A program made the position numbers and the translations under genes. The notes beneath the pieces were generated by a model. That model searched no databases and was not told the DNA's origin. It was given only the letters and a program-made list of their open reading frames with translations. From Geomonas limicola (GTDB taxonomy: Bacteria; Desulfobacterota; Desulfuromonadia; Geobacterales; Geobacteraceae), in NCBI RefSeq assembly GCF_014193675.1, contig NZ_BLXZ01000004.1, positions 186,001 through 250,000 of the forward strand: a stretch of DNA of 64,000 bases, written 5' to 3'. Below, one piece after another: positions 9,146 to 17,460 of this stretch. The first letter of the stretch is position 1. Every line of letters begins with the position of its first letter.

Positions 9146-10378
9146 ATGGCGGAGATGTTCACCGTGCTGCCCCCCGAGCAAGCGCGCACGCTGTTATTCG
9201 AAAGATTACCTGCTGCCGTTGCCAGTGAAGCGATTGCGACCTCGGCCGCGCTGGACCGCACGCTCAGCGAAAGGCCGCTTGCCCCCCACCCGCTTCCCGC
9301 CTTTCCCCGCAGCACCATGGACGGTTACGCCGTGCGTGCCGAAGACACCTTCGGCGCGGGCGAGATGCTCCCCGCCTATCTCGAGGTGATCGGCGAGGTA
9401 CCCATGGGACGCGGCTGCGAGCTCACGGTCGGTTCCGGACAGGCCGCGGTCGTCTATACCGGAGGGATGCTCCCCGCGGGAGCCGACGCGGTGGTCATGG
9501 TGGAGCGCACCCAGAAACTGGGGGATAGCGGCATCGAGGTCTTGCGTGCGGTAGCCGCCGGCGAGAACGTGGTGGCCGTGGGCGAGGACGTCAAAGAAGG
9601 CGAGGCGCTCCTGGAGGCGGGACACACCCTGCGTCCTCAGGATCTGGGGGGGCTCTTGGCCCTCGGCATCACCACCGTGCAGGTGGCCCGCCGCCCGCGG
9701 GTCGCGATCATCTCCACCGGGGACGAGGTGGTGGCTCCCGAACTCACTCCCGGTCCGGGGCAGATCCGCGACATCAACACCTATACGATTGCGGGGCTCG
9801 TGGAGAGGGCGGGCGGCATTGCCGTACCCTGCGGGGTCGTGGGTGACAACTTCGACCTTCTTCTCGCCGCGGCTCGTGCGGCGCTCGAGGATGCCGACGT
9901 CCTGGTGCTCTCGGCCGGGTCCTCGGTGTCGACCCGGGACATGTCGGCGGAGGTTTTGAATCGGCTGGGAAAACCTGGCGTCCTGGTGCACGGCGTCGCG
10001 GTGAAGCCGGGAAAGCCGACCATCCTCGGCGTGTGCGACGGCAAGGCGGTGCTGGGGCTTCCCGGCAACCCGGTGAGCGCGATGGTGGTGGCGGGGCTTT
10101 TCCTGGTGCCGCTTATCGAGCGTCTGCAGGGGCGGAGTCACCCCACGGCGCTTCGGCGTGTCACTGCCCGGCTCACCCACAACGTCGCCTCGGTCCCGGG
10201 GCGCGAGGACTACGTCCAGGTAAGGCTGGTGCATCGCGACGGCGAGCTCTGGGCCGAGCCGGTCTTCGGCAAGTCCAACCTCATCTACACCCTGGTTAAA
10301 TCGGACGGCCTCTTAAGGGTTCCCCTCGACACGAGCGGGCTCTACCAGGGGGAACCGGTTGTCGTGGAATTATTTTAA
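9146..10378 (+). CDS. moeA: Molybdopterin molybdenumtransferase MoeA
   Basis: 410-residue MoeA, which inserts molybdate into adenylylated molybdopterin. Typical motifs are present: PRSTMDGYAV near residue 55, YTGGMLPAGADAVVMVE near 108, the STGDEV motif near 190, and the GLPGNPVSAMV motif near 310. The ATG at 9146 follows AAGGAG at 9135-9140; the longer frame upstream lacks a ribosome site and homology. It is followed 24 bp later by a second MoeA-type gene, so the two are probably co-transcribed. Confidence 0.92.
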   Translation: MAEMFTVLPPEQARTLLFERLPAAVASEAIATSAALDRTLSERPLAPHPLPAFPRSTMDGYAVRAEDTFGAGEMLPAYLEVIGEVPMGRGCELTVGSGQAAVVYTGGMLPAGADAVVMVERTQKLGDSGIEVLRAVAAGENVVAVGEDVKEGEALLEAGHTLRPQDLGGLLALGITTVQVARRPRVAIISTGDEVVAPELTPGPGQIRDINTYTIAGLVERAGGIAVPCGVVGDNFDLLLAAARAALEDADVLVLSAGSSVSTRDMSAEVLNRLGKPGVLVHGVAVKPGKPTILGVCDGKAVLGLPGNPVSAMVVAGLFLVPLIERLQGRSHPTALRRVTARLTHNVASVPGREDYVQVRLVHRDGELWAEPVFGKSNLIYTLVKSDGLLRVPLDTSGLYQGEPVVVELF

Positions 10379-10402
10379 AGAGCGAGGGAGCCTGAAGAGA
10401 AT

Positions 10403-12355
10403 ATGAGCAAGAGCAAGAACTTCTACCTGGAGAACATCCCGCTCGACGAGGCATGGCGCCGCTTCATTACGGCACTGGAGGGGGGCGGCCTGTGGAGTGA
10501 ACTCCCCGGCGAGGACGTGCCGCTCGAGGAAGCGTTGGGACGGGTGACCGCGCAGCCGGTCTGGGCGGCACTTTCCTCGCCCGGCTACCACGCAAGCGCC
10601 ATGGACGGCTTCGCGGTGCGTTCCGTTGAGACCATCGGCGCCGCCGAGACCTCTCCCAAACGAATCCCGGTCGGACCCAACGGCCCGGCAAGCTACGTGG
10701 ACACCGGTGACGCCATTCCTTCCTGGGCCGATGCCGTCATCATGATCGAGCACACCCAGCGGATCGAGGAGGCAGATGGAAGCCAGTCGATCGAGATCCA
10801 CGCCGCCGTGGCGCCCTGGACCGCGATCCGCCCGATGGGCGAGGACATGGTCGCGACCGAACTGGTGCTGCCGGCGAACCACCTTTTGAAGCCGGTGGAC
10901 CTCGGCGCGCTGGCGGGGAGCGGGCACACCACCGTCAAGGTGAGGCGCAAGCCGCGGGTGGCGGTGCTCCCCACCGGGACCGAGCTCATCACCGTGGAAC
11001 AGGCCGCCCGCGAAGGGGTGAAGCCGGGGGACATCATCGAGTACAACTCGCTGGTCCTGTCTGCGCAGGTGCGCGAGTGGGGGGGCGAGCCGACCCGCTA
11101 CCCCATCACCATCGACGATTACCAACTGATCCGCGAAAAGGTGCGTACTGCGGCCGAAACGCACGACCTCGTGCTGGTGAACGCCGGCTCCTCCGCGGGG
11201 AGCGAGGACTTCACCTCGAGCATCGTCGAGGATCTGGGGACGCTTTTGGTGCACGGCGTGGCGGTACGGCCGGGGCACCCGGTGATCCTGGGGATGGTCG
11301 CCAACAAGCCGGTCATCGGTATCCCCGGCTACCCGGTTTCCTGCGCACTCACCTCCGAGACCTTCGTGGAGCCGCTTTTGTCGCGTTGGCGCGGCCAGCA
11401 GCCGAACCAGAAACCCCGGGTCAAGGCGAGCATCACCCGGAAACTTCTCTCCCCCATCGGCGAGGACGAGATGGTGCGGGTAACCGCCGGAAGGGTAGGG
11501 GAGCGCGTCGTCGCGGCACCCCTGTCGCGCGGGGCCGGCGTCATCACCTCGCTGGTGCGCGCGGACGGCATCGTGCGCATCCCCCGTTTCTCCGAGGGAG
11601 TCGAGGCCGGCCAGGAGGTAACCATCGAGCTGTACCGAACTCCTGCCGACATCGAGCGGACCGTGGTGCATATCGGGAGCCACGACCTTTGCCTCGATCT
11701 TTTGGCCCAGCACCTGGCCGACAGCGGGCGGCGCTTCACCAGCGCGAACGCCGGGAGCCTCGGTGGCCTCTTGGCCCTCAGGCGCGGCGACGCGCATCTC
11801 GCCGGCTCGCACCTGCTCGACCCGGTAACCGGCGAGTACAACGTCTCCTACGTGAAGCAGCATCTTCCGGGGATCCCGGTGGTCCTTATGACCCTGGTGC
11901 ACCGCGAGCAGGGGCTCATCGTCGCCAAGGGGAACCCGAAAGGGATACGCACCCTTGCCGATCTCCCCCGCGAGGACGTGCAGTTCGTGAACCGCCAGCG
12001 CGGTGCCGGAACGAGGGTGCTCCTCGACTACCACCTGGAAAAACAGGGGATCGCCGCCGGCACGATCAGCGGCTACCGGCGCGAGGAGTTCACCCACATG
12101 GCGGTGGCCGTAGCGGTACAGTCCGGTGCCGCCGACTGCGGCCTGGGGATCGCCTCCGCGGCCCAGGCCCTGGGGCTCGATTTCATCCCGCTGGAAAAGG
12201 AGCGCTACGACCTGGTGATCCCCCGCGTCTACTTCGAGAGCGAGCTTTTGCGCCCGCTTTTGGACTTGGTGAACGGCACGAGGCTGCGCGAGGAACTCAA
12301 TGCCCTGGCAGGGTACGACACCTCCCACATGGGCGAAGTAATCGAGATCGCTTAG
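10403..12355 (+). CDS. MoeA fused to a periplasmic-binding-protein-like (molybdate/substrate-binding) domain
   Basis: 650 residues. Residues 1 to about 410 are a second MoeA (MDGFAV, DAVIMIEHTQ, PTGTELIT, GIPGYPVSC). Residues from about 420 to the end form a PBP-like domain of the MoeA/LysR-substrate-binding fusion class (VHIGSHDLCLDLLAQHL...LAGSHLLDPVTGEYN...RGAGTRVLLDYHL). There is no signal peptide, so the binding domain is cytoplasmic and may sense or hold molybdate or tungstate. The architecture is known from other anaerobes. Having it beside a simple moeA suggests one is specialised, for example for tungsten. Confidence 0.88.
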   Translation: MSKSKNFYLENIPLDEAWRRFITALEGGGLWSELPGEDVPLEEALGRVTAQPVWAALSSPGYHASAMDGFAVRSVETIGAAETSPKRIPVGPNGPASYVDTGDAIPSWADAVIMIEHTQRIEEADGSQSIEIHAAVAPWTAIRPMGEDMVATELVLPANHLLKPVDLGALAGSGHTTVKVRRKPRVAVLPTGTELITVEQAAREGVKPGDIIEYNSLVLSAQVREWGGEPTRYPITIDDYQLIREKVRTAAETHDLVLVNAGSSAGSEDFTSSIVEDLGTLLVHGVAVRPGHPVILGMVANKPVIGIPGYPVSCALTSETFVEPLLSRWRGQQPNQKPRVKASITRKLLSPIGEDEMVRVTAGRVGERVVAAPLSRGAGVITSLVRADGIVRIPRFSEGVEAGQEVTIELYRTPADIERTVVHIGSHDLCLDLLAQHLADSGRRFTSANAGSLGGLLALRRGDAHLAGSHLLDPVTGEYNVSYVKQHLPGIPVVLMTLVHREQGLIVAKGNPKGIRTLADLPREDVQFVNRQRGAGTRVLLDYHLEKQGIAAGTISGYRREEFTHMAVAVAVQSGAADCGLGIASAAQALGLDFIPLEKERYDLVIPRVYFESELLRPLLDLVNGTRLREELNALAGYDTSHMGEVIEIA

Positions 12356-12493
12356 CTCTCCTGCTGTCTTGCAACACTGGGTAACCTCCCCTTGGAGGAC
12401 CACCTGCCAGAGGGGGATTCCGTTTCGGCATCCCCCTCGTGAATTCCTGCTCCCTGTCTTCCCGAAGCGACACTACTCCCAGCAAAGATGGTA

Positions 12494-12522
12494 TTGACTA
12501 TATTCGCCTGCCCGGATATAGT
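12494..12522 (+). promoter_or_regulatory. arsR promoter with overlapping ArsR operator
   Basis: TTGACT (12494-12499), a 17-bp spacer and TATAGT (12517-12522). The start codon follows 7 nt after the -10. Between and over these boxes lies an inverted repeat, CTATATTCG (12498-12506), 6 bp, CGGATATAG (12513-12521), which would block RNA polymerase when ArsR is bound. Confidence 0.8.
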
Positions 12523-12529
12523 TCGCGCC

Positions 12530-12871
12530 ATGTTCGATGAACCTGCAAAAATCTTCAGGGCCCTCTCCGACGAGACACGTCTGCGCATTCTCGCGTTACT
12601 GCTTGCCAATGGGGAACTCTGCGTCTGCGATCTGACGGCCACACTGCAACTACCTCAGTCCACGGTGTCCCGTCACCTGGCTTATCTCAGGAAAACAGGT
12701 CTGGTCAGGGACCGTCGGGAGGGCCTCTGGATGTACTACTCAATCCAGCGCACGCCCGGGTTTGCCGAGGTCCTGCTCAGCTTTCTTTCTGCGCACCTTC
12801 AGCGACTGCCGGAGGCCCGTGCGGACCAGCAACGGCTTCAGGGTACGTCCGAAAGTAACCGCTGCGCCTGA
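12530..12871 (+). CDS. arsR: Arsenic-responsive repressor ArsR
   Basis: 113-residue winged-helix repressor. The As(III) site motif ELCVCDL (Cys31, Cys33) is intact, followed by the recognition helix region QSTVSRHLAYLRKTGLV. It represses the ars operon until arsenite binds. The start at 12530 is chosen because homology begins there and the longer frame would run through the promoter. No ribosome site exists and the expected transcription start coincides with the ATG, so the message is probably leaderless. A matching operator lies downstream ahead of arsC. Confidence 0.9.
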   Translation: MFDEPAKIFRALSDETRLRILALLLANGELCVCDLTATLQLPQSTVSRHLAYLRKTGLVRDRREGLWMYYSIQRTPGFAEVLLSFLSAHLQRLPEARADQQRLQGTSESNRCA

Positions 12872-12886
12872 ATTTTTTTTGTCCGA

Positions 12887-12910
12887 CTATATCCGCCTGG
12901 ACGGATTTAT
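12887..12910 (+). promoter_or_regulatory. Second ArsR operator, ahead of arsC
   Basis: CTATATCCG (12887-12895), 6 bp, CGGATTTAT (12902-12910) shares the sequence and spacing of the operator upstream of arsR (ATATYCGCCTG core). It would give an extra point of ArsR control on arsC-acr3. Confidence 0.65.
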
Positions 12911-12924
12911 AAAGTGGAGTTTCC

Positions 12925-13341
12925 ATGAAAAAACGGGTTCTTTTTCTCTGCACCCATAACTCCTGCCGCTCACAGATGGCCGAAGGAATCGTGAACCACG
13001 ACCTGGGTGACCGGTTCGACGCTTTTTCCGCCGGCACCGAGGCTACCTCGGTGAACGCCAGGGCCATTGCAATACTCAAGGAGATCGGTATCGACATCTC
13101 CCGGCACCGCTCCAAGGTGCTTGGCGAGTTCGACGGCCAGCAGTTCGACTATGTGATCACCCTTTGTGGGGACGCGAACGACAAGTGCCCGCTCTTCTTC
13201 GGCGGCGTGCAGCGGATCCACATCGGGTTCAGCGATCCTTCCCGTATCAAGGAGGGGACCGAGGCCGAAATCATGGAGGAGTTCCGCAAGGTGCGGGACG
13301 AAATCCGGGTAAAGCTCACCGAGTTCCTGACCAAGCCGTAA
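12925..13341 (+). CDS. arsC: Arsenate reductase, thioredoxin-coupled low-Mr PTPase type
   Basis: 138 residues, reducing As(V) to As(III) for export by Acr3. The phosphatase loop CTHNSCR (Cys9 to Arg15) and the relay cysteines in TLCGDANDKCP (near residues 80 and 87) match the S. aureus pI258 / B. subtilis ArsC class that uses thioredoxin. The ATG follows GTGGAG. It stands between the second operator and acr3, in one transcription unit with them. Confidence 0.92.
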   Translation: MKKRVLFLCTHNSCRSQMAEGIVNHDLGDRFDAFSAGTEATSVNARAIAILKEIGIDISRHRSKVLGEFDGQQFDYVITLCGDANDKCPLFFGGVQRIHIGFSDPSRIKEGTEAEIMEEFRKVRDEIRVKLTEFLTKP

Positions 13342-13374
13342 ACGGGCGCCCAGTTCTGTAAAAGGAGAAAAACC

Positions 13375-14427
13375 ATGTCCTCAGGCCTTTCGCACAAGCT
13401 CTCGTTCCTCGACCGTTGGCTTACCCTCTGGATTTTTGCCGCCATGGCACTCGGAGTTGGTCTCGGCGTGACGGTTCCCGGCATCGAGGCGTTCATCAAC
13501 AGGTTCCAGATCGGCACTACCAACATCCCGATTGCCATCGGTCTCATCCTGATGATGTACCCGCCGTTTGCCAAGGTGAAGTACGAGGAGATGCCGGAGG
13601 TGTTCCGCAACAAGAAGATCCTCGGGCTTTCCCTGGTCCAGAACTGGCTGATCGGGCCGGTGCTCATGTTCGTTCTTGCCGTCGCGCTGTTGCCCGACAA
13701 GCCCGAGTACATGGTGGGGCTTATCATGATAGGCCTCGCCCGCTGCATCGCGATGGTCATCGTCTGGAACGAACTAGCCAAGGGAAACACCGAGTATGCC
13801 GCCGGGCTGGTGGCCTTCAACAGCGTATTTCAGGTTCTTTTCTACAGTGTATACGCCTGGTTCTTCATCACGGTCCTTCCTCCGTTCTTCGGGCTCTCCG
13901 GCAGCCTTGTCGAGGTGAGCATCGCCCAGATTGCCCAGAGCGTCTTTATCTACCTCGGTATCCCCTGTATTGCCGGCGCGCTCACCCGTCTGGTGGGGGT
14001 GAAGCGGCTTGGTGTGGAGCGCTACCACCGGGAGGTCGTTCCCAAGATCGGTCCCATCACCCTCGTCGCACTGCTTTTCACCATTGTCGTCATGTTCAGC
14101 CTGAAGGGGAACCTGATCGTGCAGCTGCCGCTCGACGTGGTGCGCATTGCGATCCCGATGTTGATCTACTTCGTGGTGATGTTCCTGGTCTCCTTCTGGA
14201 TGGGGAAGCGGCTGGGGGCTGACTACTCGAAGACCACCACCCTCGCCTTCACTGCGGCTAGCAACAACTTCGAACTGGCGATTGCCGTGGCCGTTGCCGT
14301 CTTCGGCCTCAACTCCGGTGCGGCCTTCGCCGCGGTGATCGGCCCCCTGGTCGAGGTTCCGGTCATGATCGGGCTGGTCAACGTGGCGTTCTGGTTCCAG
14401 AGACGGTACTTTCAGACAACAATCTGA
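13375..14427 (+). CDS. acr3: Arsenite efflux transporter Acr3
   Basis: 350-residue member of the ACR3 branch of the BART superfamily with about ten membrane helices. The conserved cysteine motif [13 protein letters not shown] is present near residue 120, as is the C-terminal [16 protein letters not shown] segment with the essential glutamate. It exports As(OH)3 using the proton gradient. AAAGGAG precedes the ATG, and arsC ends 33 bp upstream. Confidence 0.94.
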   Translation: MSSGLSHKLSFLDRWLTLWIFAAMALGVGLGVTVPGIEAFINRFQIGTTNIPIAIGLILMMYPPFAKVKYEEMPEVFRNKKILGLSLVQNWLIGPVLMFVLAVALLPDKPEYMVGLIMIGLARCIAMVIVWNELAKGNTEYAAGLVAFNSVFQVLFYSVYAWFFITVLPPFFGLSGSLVEVSIAQIAQSVFIYLGIPCIAGALTRLVGVKRLGVERYHREVVPKIGPITLVALLFTIVVMFSLKGNLIVQLPLDVVRIAIPMLIYFVVMFLVSFWMGKRLGADYSKTTTLAFTAASNNFELAIAVAVAVFGLNSGAAFAAVIGPLVEVPVMIGLVNVAFWFQRRYFQTTI

Positions 14428-14485
14428 GAAGCTTACGGTCCAGGAAAGGGCAGTGAAGAAGGGACGGTAAGGCCGGTGAGGCAAA

Positions 14486-14630
14486 ATGAAGCTTCAGGAC
14501 GTGAAGTGAAGCTTCGAGGAGCCGAAATGAAGTTTCGCAGCGCGAAGTGAAGTTTCGAGGTGGCGAAATGAAGTTTCGCGACGCGAAGTGAAGCTTTGAG
14601 GTGTGAAGGCAAAGCTTTGTCATGCGAAGG
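14486..14630. repeat. Seven tandem 20-21 bp degenerate repeats
   Basis: Units start at 14486, 14507, 14528, 14548, 14569, 14589 and 14610, each close to TGAAGYTTCGNNGNGCGAAR. The GAAGCTTC core is self-complementary. The array directly follows acr3 and contains no convincing gene. Function unknown. Confidence 0.75.
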
Positions 14631-14692
14631 GCGATTTTATTACGGGGGAGAGGTCTTACCCGAAAGAGGTGTTGATGTTGGGGGGAGGAAGC

Positions 14693-14721
14693 GCTCCCGC
14701 CGTGAGGAAGGCGGGAGCTTT
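14693..14721 (+). terminator. Hairpin with short T-tract downstream of acr3
   Basis: GCTCCCGCC (14693-14701) pairs with GGCGGGAGC (14710-14718), followed by TTTA. It may end the ars transcript beyond the repeat array; the T-tract is short. Confidence 0.5.
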
Positions 14722-14731
14722 AGGTGCCGGT

Positions 14732-15346
14732 TTAGTGGTTGGGGAGGCTGATGGATGCCGACCATGGACCGGTCTGGTTACCGCGGTTAGCTCGAATTCT
14801 CAACCAGTGAAAGGTCCCGCGATCAAGTCCTGAGAGTATTATTCCTCTGCAGGTGGATGAGGATTCAAAGAGCATCCAGTTCGATTCGATGCTGGGGTCT
14901 CCGTTGCTGACCCAAATCTGGTAACCCTTGGCGCCCGGCACCTTGCTGAAGGAGACCACGGGTTGCCCGAATTTGTTGTACGTTACCTTCATATCGCGAG
15001 GTTCCGAAAGAACTTGAGGGGCCGAAGAGGCCTTTTCTGCAACAGGAACTGTGCCGAGTAACTGCGCAACTTTCGGCTCCACCGTAGCACATGCCTTGAT
15101 CACGCCGTGGTACTGGGTGAGCTGTTTGCAAACTTCCAGGCGGCTCTCTTCGCAAGCTTTAGCCGCATCGGCTTCTCCCTTGAGAAATCCGGCGTAGTTC
15201 TCCTGGTGCCTGAGGGTGGCGGCAGTCAGCTTCTCTGCGTTTGGCATAAGCGAGAACAAAAGGTTTTGCATCTCGGGGGTCAATGCCTGGAGCAGCTCTT
15301 TGGTCTTTAGAATGAGTGCGTCGTTGGTTAGGTTGATGTAGGGCAT
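14732..15346 (-). CDS. Hypothetical protein with C-terminal fibronectin-III-like domain
   Basis: 204 residues, cytoplasmic by sequence (no signal peptide). The first half is helical (LILKTKELLQALTPEMQ...), the second half reads as a fibronectin type III-like sheet domain (VTYNKFGQPVVSFSKVPGAKGYQIW...FHWLRIRANRGNQTGPWS). GGAGG precedes the ATG. A perfect 26-bp palindrome overlaps that ribosome site. I cannot assign a function. Confidence 0.7.
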   Translation of the reverse strand: MPYINLTNDALILKTKELLQALTPEMQNLLFSLMPNAEKLTAATLRHQENYAGFLKGEADAAKACEESRLEVCKQLTQYHGVIKACATVEPKVAQLLGTVPVAEKASSAPQVLSEPRDMKVTYNKFGQPVVSFSKVPGAKGYQIWVSNGDPSIESNWMLFESSSTCRGIILSGLDRGTFHWLRIRANRGNQTGPWSASISLPNH

Positions 15347-15355
15347 GGTGGGCCT

Positions 15356-15381
15356 CCATTTTTAGAAATTTCTAAAAATGG
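15356..15381. promoter_or_regulatory. Perfect 26-bp palindrome overlapping a ribosome site
   Basis: CCATTTTTAGAAA is followed directly by its exact reverse complement. On the minus strand it ends in the GGAGG of the FN3-like gene. It could be an operator for a dimeric repressor or a cruciform/hairpin limiting translation. Confidence 0.7.
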
Positions 15382-15468
15382 TATCCGGCCATTAAGGAAA
15401 CGCAAGGGAAAAATATCATGCTGCAGCACTGCCCTTTCCTTCAGGGAGGGTAGTCGACGCGGCACGAA

Positions 15469-16407
15469 CTATTCCCGCTCTGCGACCTCGAGCACCTTGG
15501 GGCACTCTTCGGCGCAGAGGTCGCAGCCGCCCGGGCAGGGTTCGATGTGCATCAGGATGTGGCTGTAGGGGAGACGCTGCTTGATTTCGACGGTGATCTC
15601 GTCACCGAGTGTGTGTGCGGCCTCGACGGTCATCTGCCGGGGAACCACCAGGTGCATATCGATGTGCCGGATGTGGCCGGACTTTCGGGTCCTCAGCTTG
15701 TGGTACTCGATGAACCTGCCGGCAAAGCCGTCCATCACCTCGTGGATGGCGGCTTCCTCCTCTTCGGGGAGTTTTACGTCGAGGATGTGGAAGAAGGCGG
15801 TCTTGGTGAGATCCCAGGCGGCCTTGAAGATGAGGGTGGCGACGATGATGGCGATGATCGGGTCGATCATGGCGATCCCGGTCGCCTTGATGGCTACCAG
15901 GCCTACCATGACGCCGGCCGAGGTGTAGACATCGGTTCGCAGGTGCATGGCATCCGCTTCCAACGCGACCGAGTCGGTTGTGTTGGCAACATTCAGAAGG
16001 TGTCGGGAGATAAGGTAGTTCACCAGCGCGGAGACCGCCATGACGGCAGCTCCCAGTCCCAGGTGTTCCACTTCCACCACGCCGGTGCGCAGCTTGCCGG
16101 CGGCCTCCCAGATGATGTAGAACGCGGCGCCGAAGATGAGCAGCGCTTCGATAGTCCCCGCGACGTTCTCGATTTTGCCGTGGCCAAAGCGGTGCTGATC
16201 GTCTGCGGGCTTGCTCGACTCGCGTACCGAGTACCAGGCGATGCCGGCGGCGACCAGGTCGACCCCGGAATGGATTGCCTCCGAGAGGATGGAGACCGAA
16301 CCGGAGAGAAGGCCGACCACGAGCTTCCCCACAACCAGGGTCGTGTTGGAGAGCACGGAAAGCAGGGCTGCCTTGCGTTTCAGGGTATCGTGTTCAGGTT
16401 TGATCAT
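15469..16407 (-). CDS. Cation diffusion facilitator (CDF) metal exporter
   Basis: 312 residues, six membrane helices followed by a cytoplasmic domain. Both HxxxD metal-site motifs are present (EAIHSGVDL near residue 45 and DAMHLRTDVYTS near 153). CDF proteins export Zn, Co, Fe, Cd or Mn using the proton gradient. Unusually, the C-terminus ends in a cysteine-rich tail, CPGGCDLCAEECP, that could bind metal or a cluster. No clear ribosome site precedes the ATG at 16407. It lies next to arsenic genes but on the other strand. Confidence 0.88.
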   Translation of the reverse strand: MIKPEHDTLKRKAALLSVLSNTTLVVGKLVVGLLSGSVSILSEAIHSGVDLVAAGIAWYSVRESSKPADDQHRFGHGKIENVAGTIEALLIFGAAFYIIWEAAGKLRTGVVEVEHLGLGAAVMAVSALVNYLISRHLLNVANTTDSVALEADAMHLRTDVYTSAGVMVGLVAIKATGIAMIDPIIAIIVATLIFKAAWDLTKTAFFHILDVKLPEEEEAAIHEVMDGFAGRFIEYHKLRTRKSGHIRHIDMHLVVPRQMTVEAAHTLGDEITVEIKQRLPYSHILMHIEPCPGGCDLCAEECPKVLEVAERE

Positions 16408-16840
16408 GTCTTAGGTGCGCGTGCTGGAATGGGAGTATCTCAGGGGAGAATACGGTACCCGAGCCGCATAAATCAAGGAAATTGCAGACAATGAGCTGAA
16501 TTGCATCCAGTTTCCTGCGGAATGTCTGGCCTACGGCTTCAGCATAGTGTTCGTCCCACACGAGATCTCTCTCTACCATCCCGCCTGAGCTGTAACCGCG
16601 AGAGCGGTACTCCCACCATCGTAAGCCCTCCACGCGCTTCGTCACGTCTATCAGGTAACAACATCGTTCTTGCACCACACTGCGTTGATACAGAGACATC
16701 AATCCTCTGCTCATGACATTTAAATTTATGCAGAACCTTGCATATGGCAAGACTTTATCTAAACTCCATGAAACTACATTCAGCGATTGTCTCGCACTTC
16801 GGGGGAGATTATAGCTAAACCTCCTGGATCAGCAGCTTTT
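16408..16840. other. Gene-free stretch between divergent genes
   Basis: About 430 bp without a supported gene. A 118-codon minus-strand frame covers most of it, but it overlaps the CDF start, has no ribosome site and shows no family that I recognise. It probably contains the promoters of the flanking divergent genes. Confidence 0.5.
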
Positions 16841-17383
16841 ATGACAAGAGACCTGGTACTCATAGTTGCACTCTGCCTTGCGCTTACGGGCTTTGCGACC
16901 CCTGCGACTGCTGCTGAGCTACCCTGGTTTGCCGGGCTCCCCCTCGACCAGGCGATACGGATCGGGTCGGGGCCCGAGGTGGTGGTCGAGGTCTCTGATC
17001 CGGACTGCCGGTTCAGCCGCAGGATGGTCCGTTACTGGGACCAGCGGCAGGACGTCACCCGGTTCATCTTTCTGGTCGCACTGAAAAATCACCCCGAAGC
17101 TGCTGGCAAACTGAGCTTCATACTCTGCGCCCGGGACCGGGTGGCAGCGTACCGCGAGGTCTATGCGGGCGGGCTCGATTTCGGGGAAAAGATGTCCGAG
17201 CGCAGGTGTGACGACCGGGGCCTTGCCCGGGTACACCGTGAAGTCGCCGACAAGATCGGTGCCGGGGGGACTCCAACCTATGTCATCAAGGGTGTCCGGA
17301 TCGATGGTGCCAAGGTGGGGGATATCGAGCGCCTTCTGGGAGGGGCGAAGATCCCCTTTTCGGCAGCCGATCCCGATTGGTGA
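16841..17383 (+). CDS. DsbC/DsbG-like periplasmic thioredoxin-fold protein with a single active-site cysteine
   Basis: 180 residues. The start at 16841 gives a normal Sec signal peptide (MTRDLVLIVALCLALTGFATPATAAE); the earlier TTG would not. The fold is DsbC-like: VVVEVSDPDCRFSRRM where the family has CxxC, and the cis-proline loop GGTPTYVI. Here the motif is CRFS, so only one active-site thiol remains (a further Cys pair lies at FILCARD and RRCDD). It might act as a monothiol isomerase or a haem/cysteine chaperone. It is upstream of a multihaem cytochrome gene, which needs reduced CxxCH cysteines. Confidence 0.75.
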   Translation: MTRDLVLIVALCLALTGFATPATAAELPWFAGLPLDQAIRIGSGPEVVVEVSDPDCRFSRRMVRYWDQRQDVTRFIFLVALKNHPEAAGKLSFILCARDRVAAYREVYAGGLDFGEKMSERRCDDRGLARVHREVADKIGAGGTPTYVIKGVRIDGAKVGDIERLLGGAKIPFSAADPDW

Positions 17384-17460
17384 CAGCCTGAGGACGTGCT
17401 CTGCCCATGATGGGGGGCTTCACTGCTCCGGCCGGCATCGTTGAGCTTAGGAGGGGGGGG

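Noticed and set aside
14486..14630. CRISPR array
   Set aside because: The repeats abut one another and vary; there are no unique spacers and no cas genes in the window.
16394..16750. 118-codon minus-strand gene upstream of the CDF exporter
   Set aside because: Overlaps the CDF start, no ribosome site, no family resemblance.
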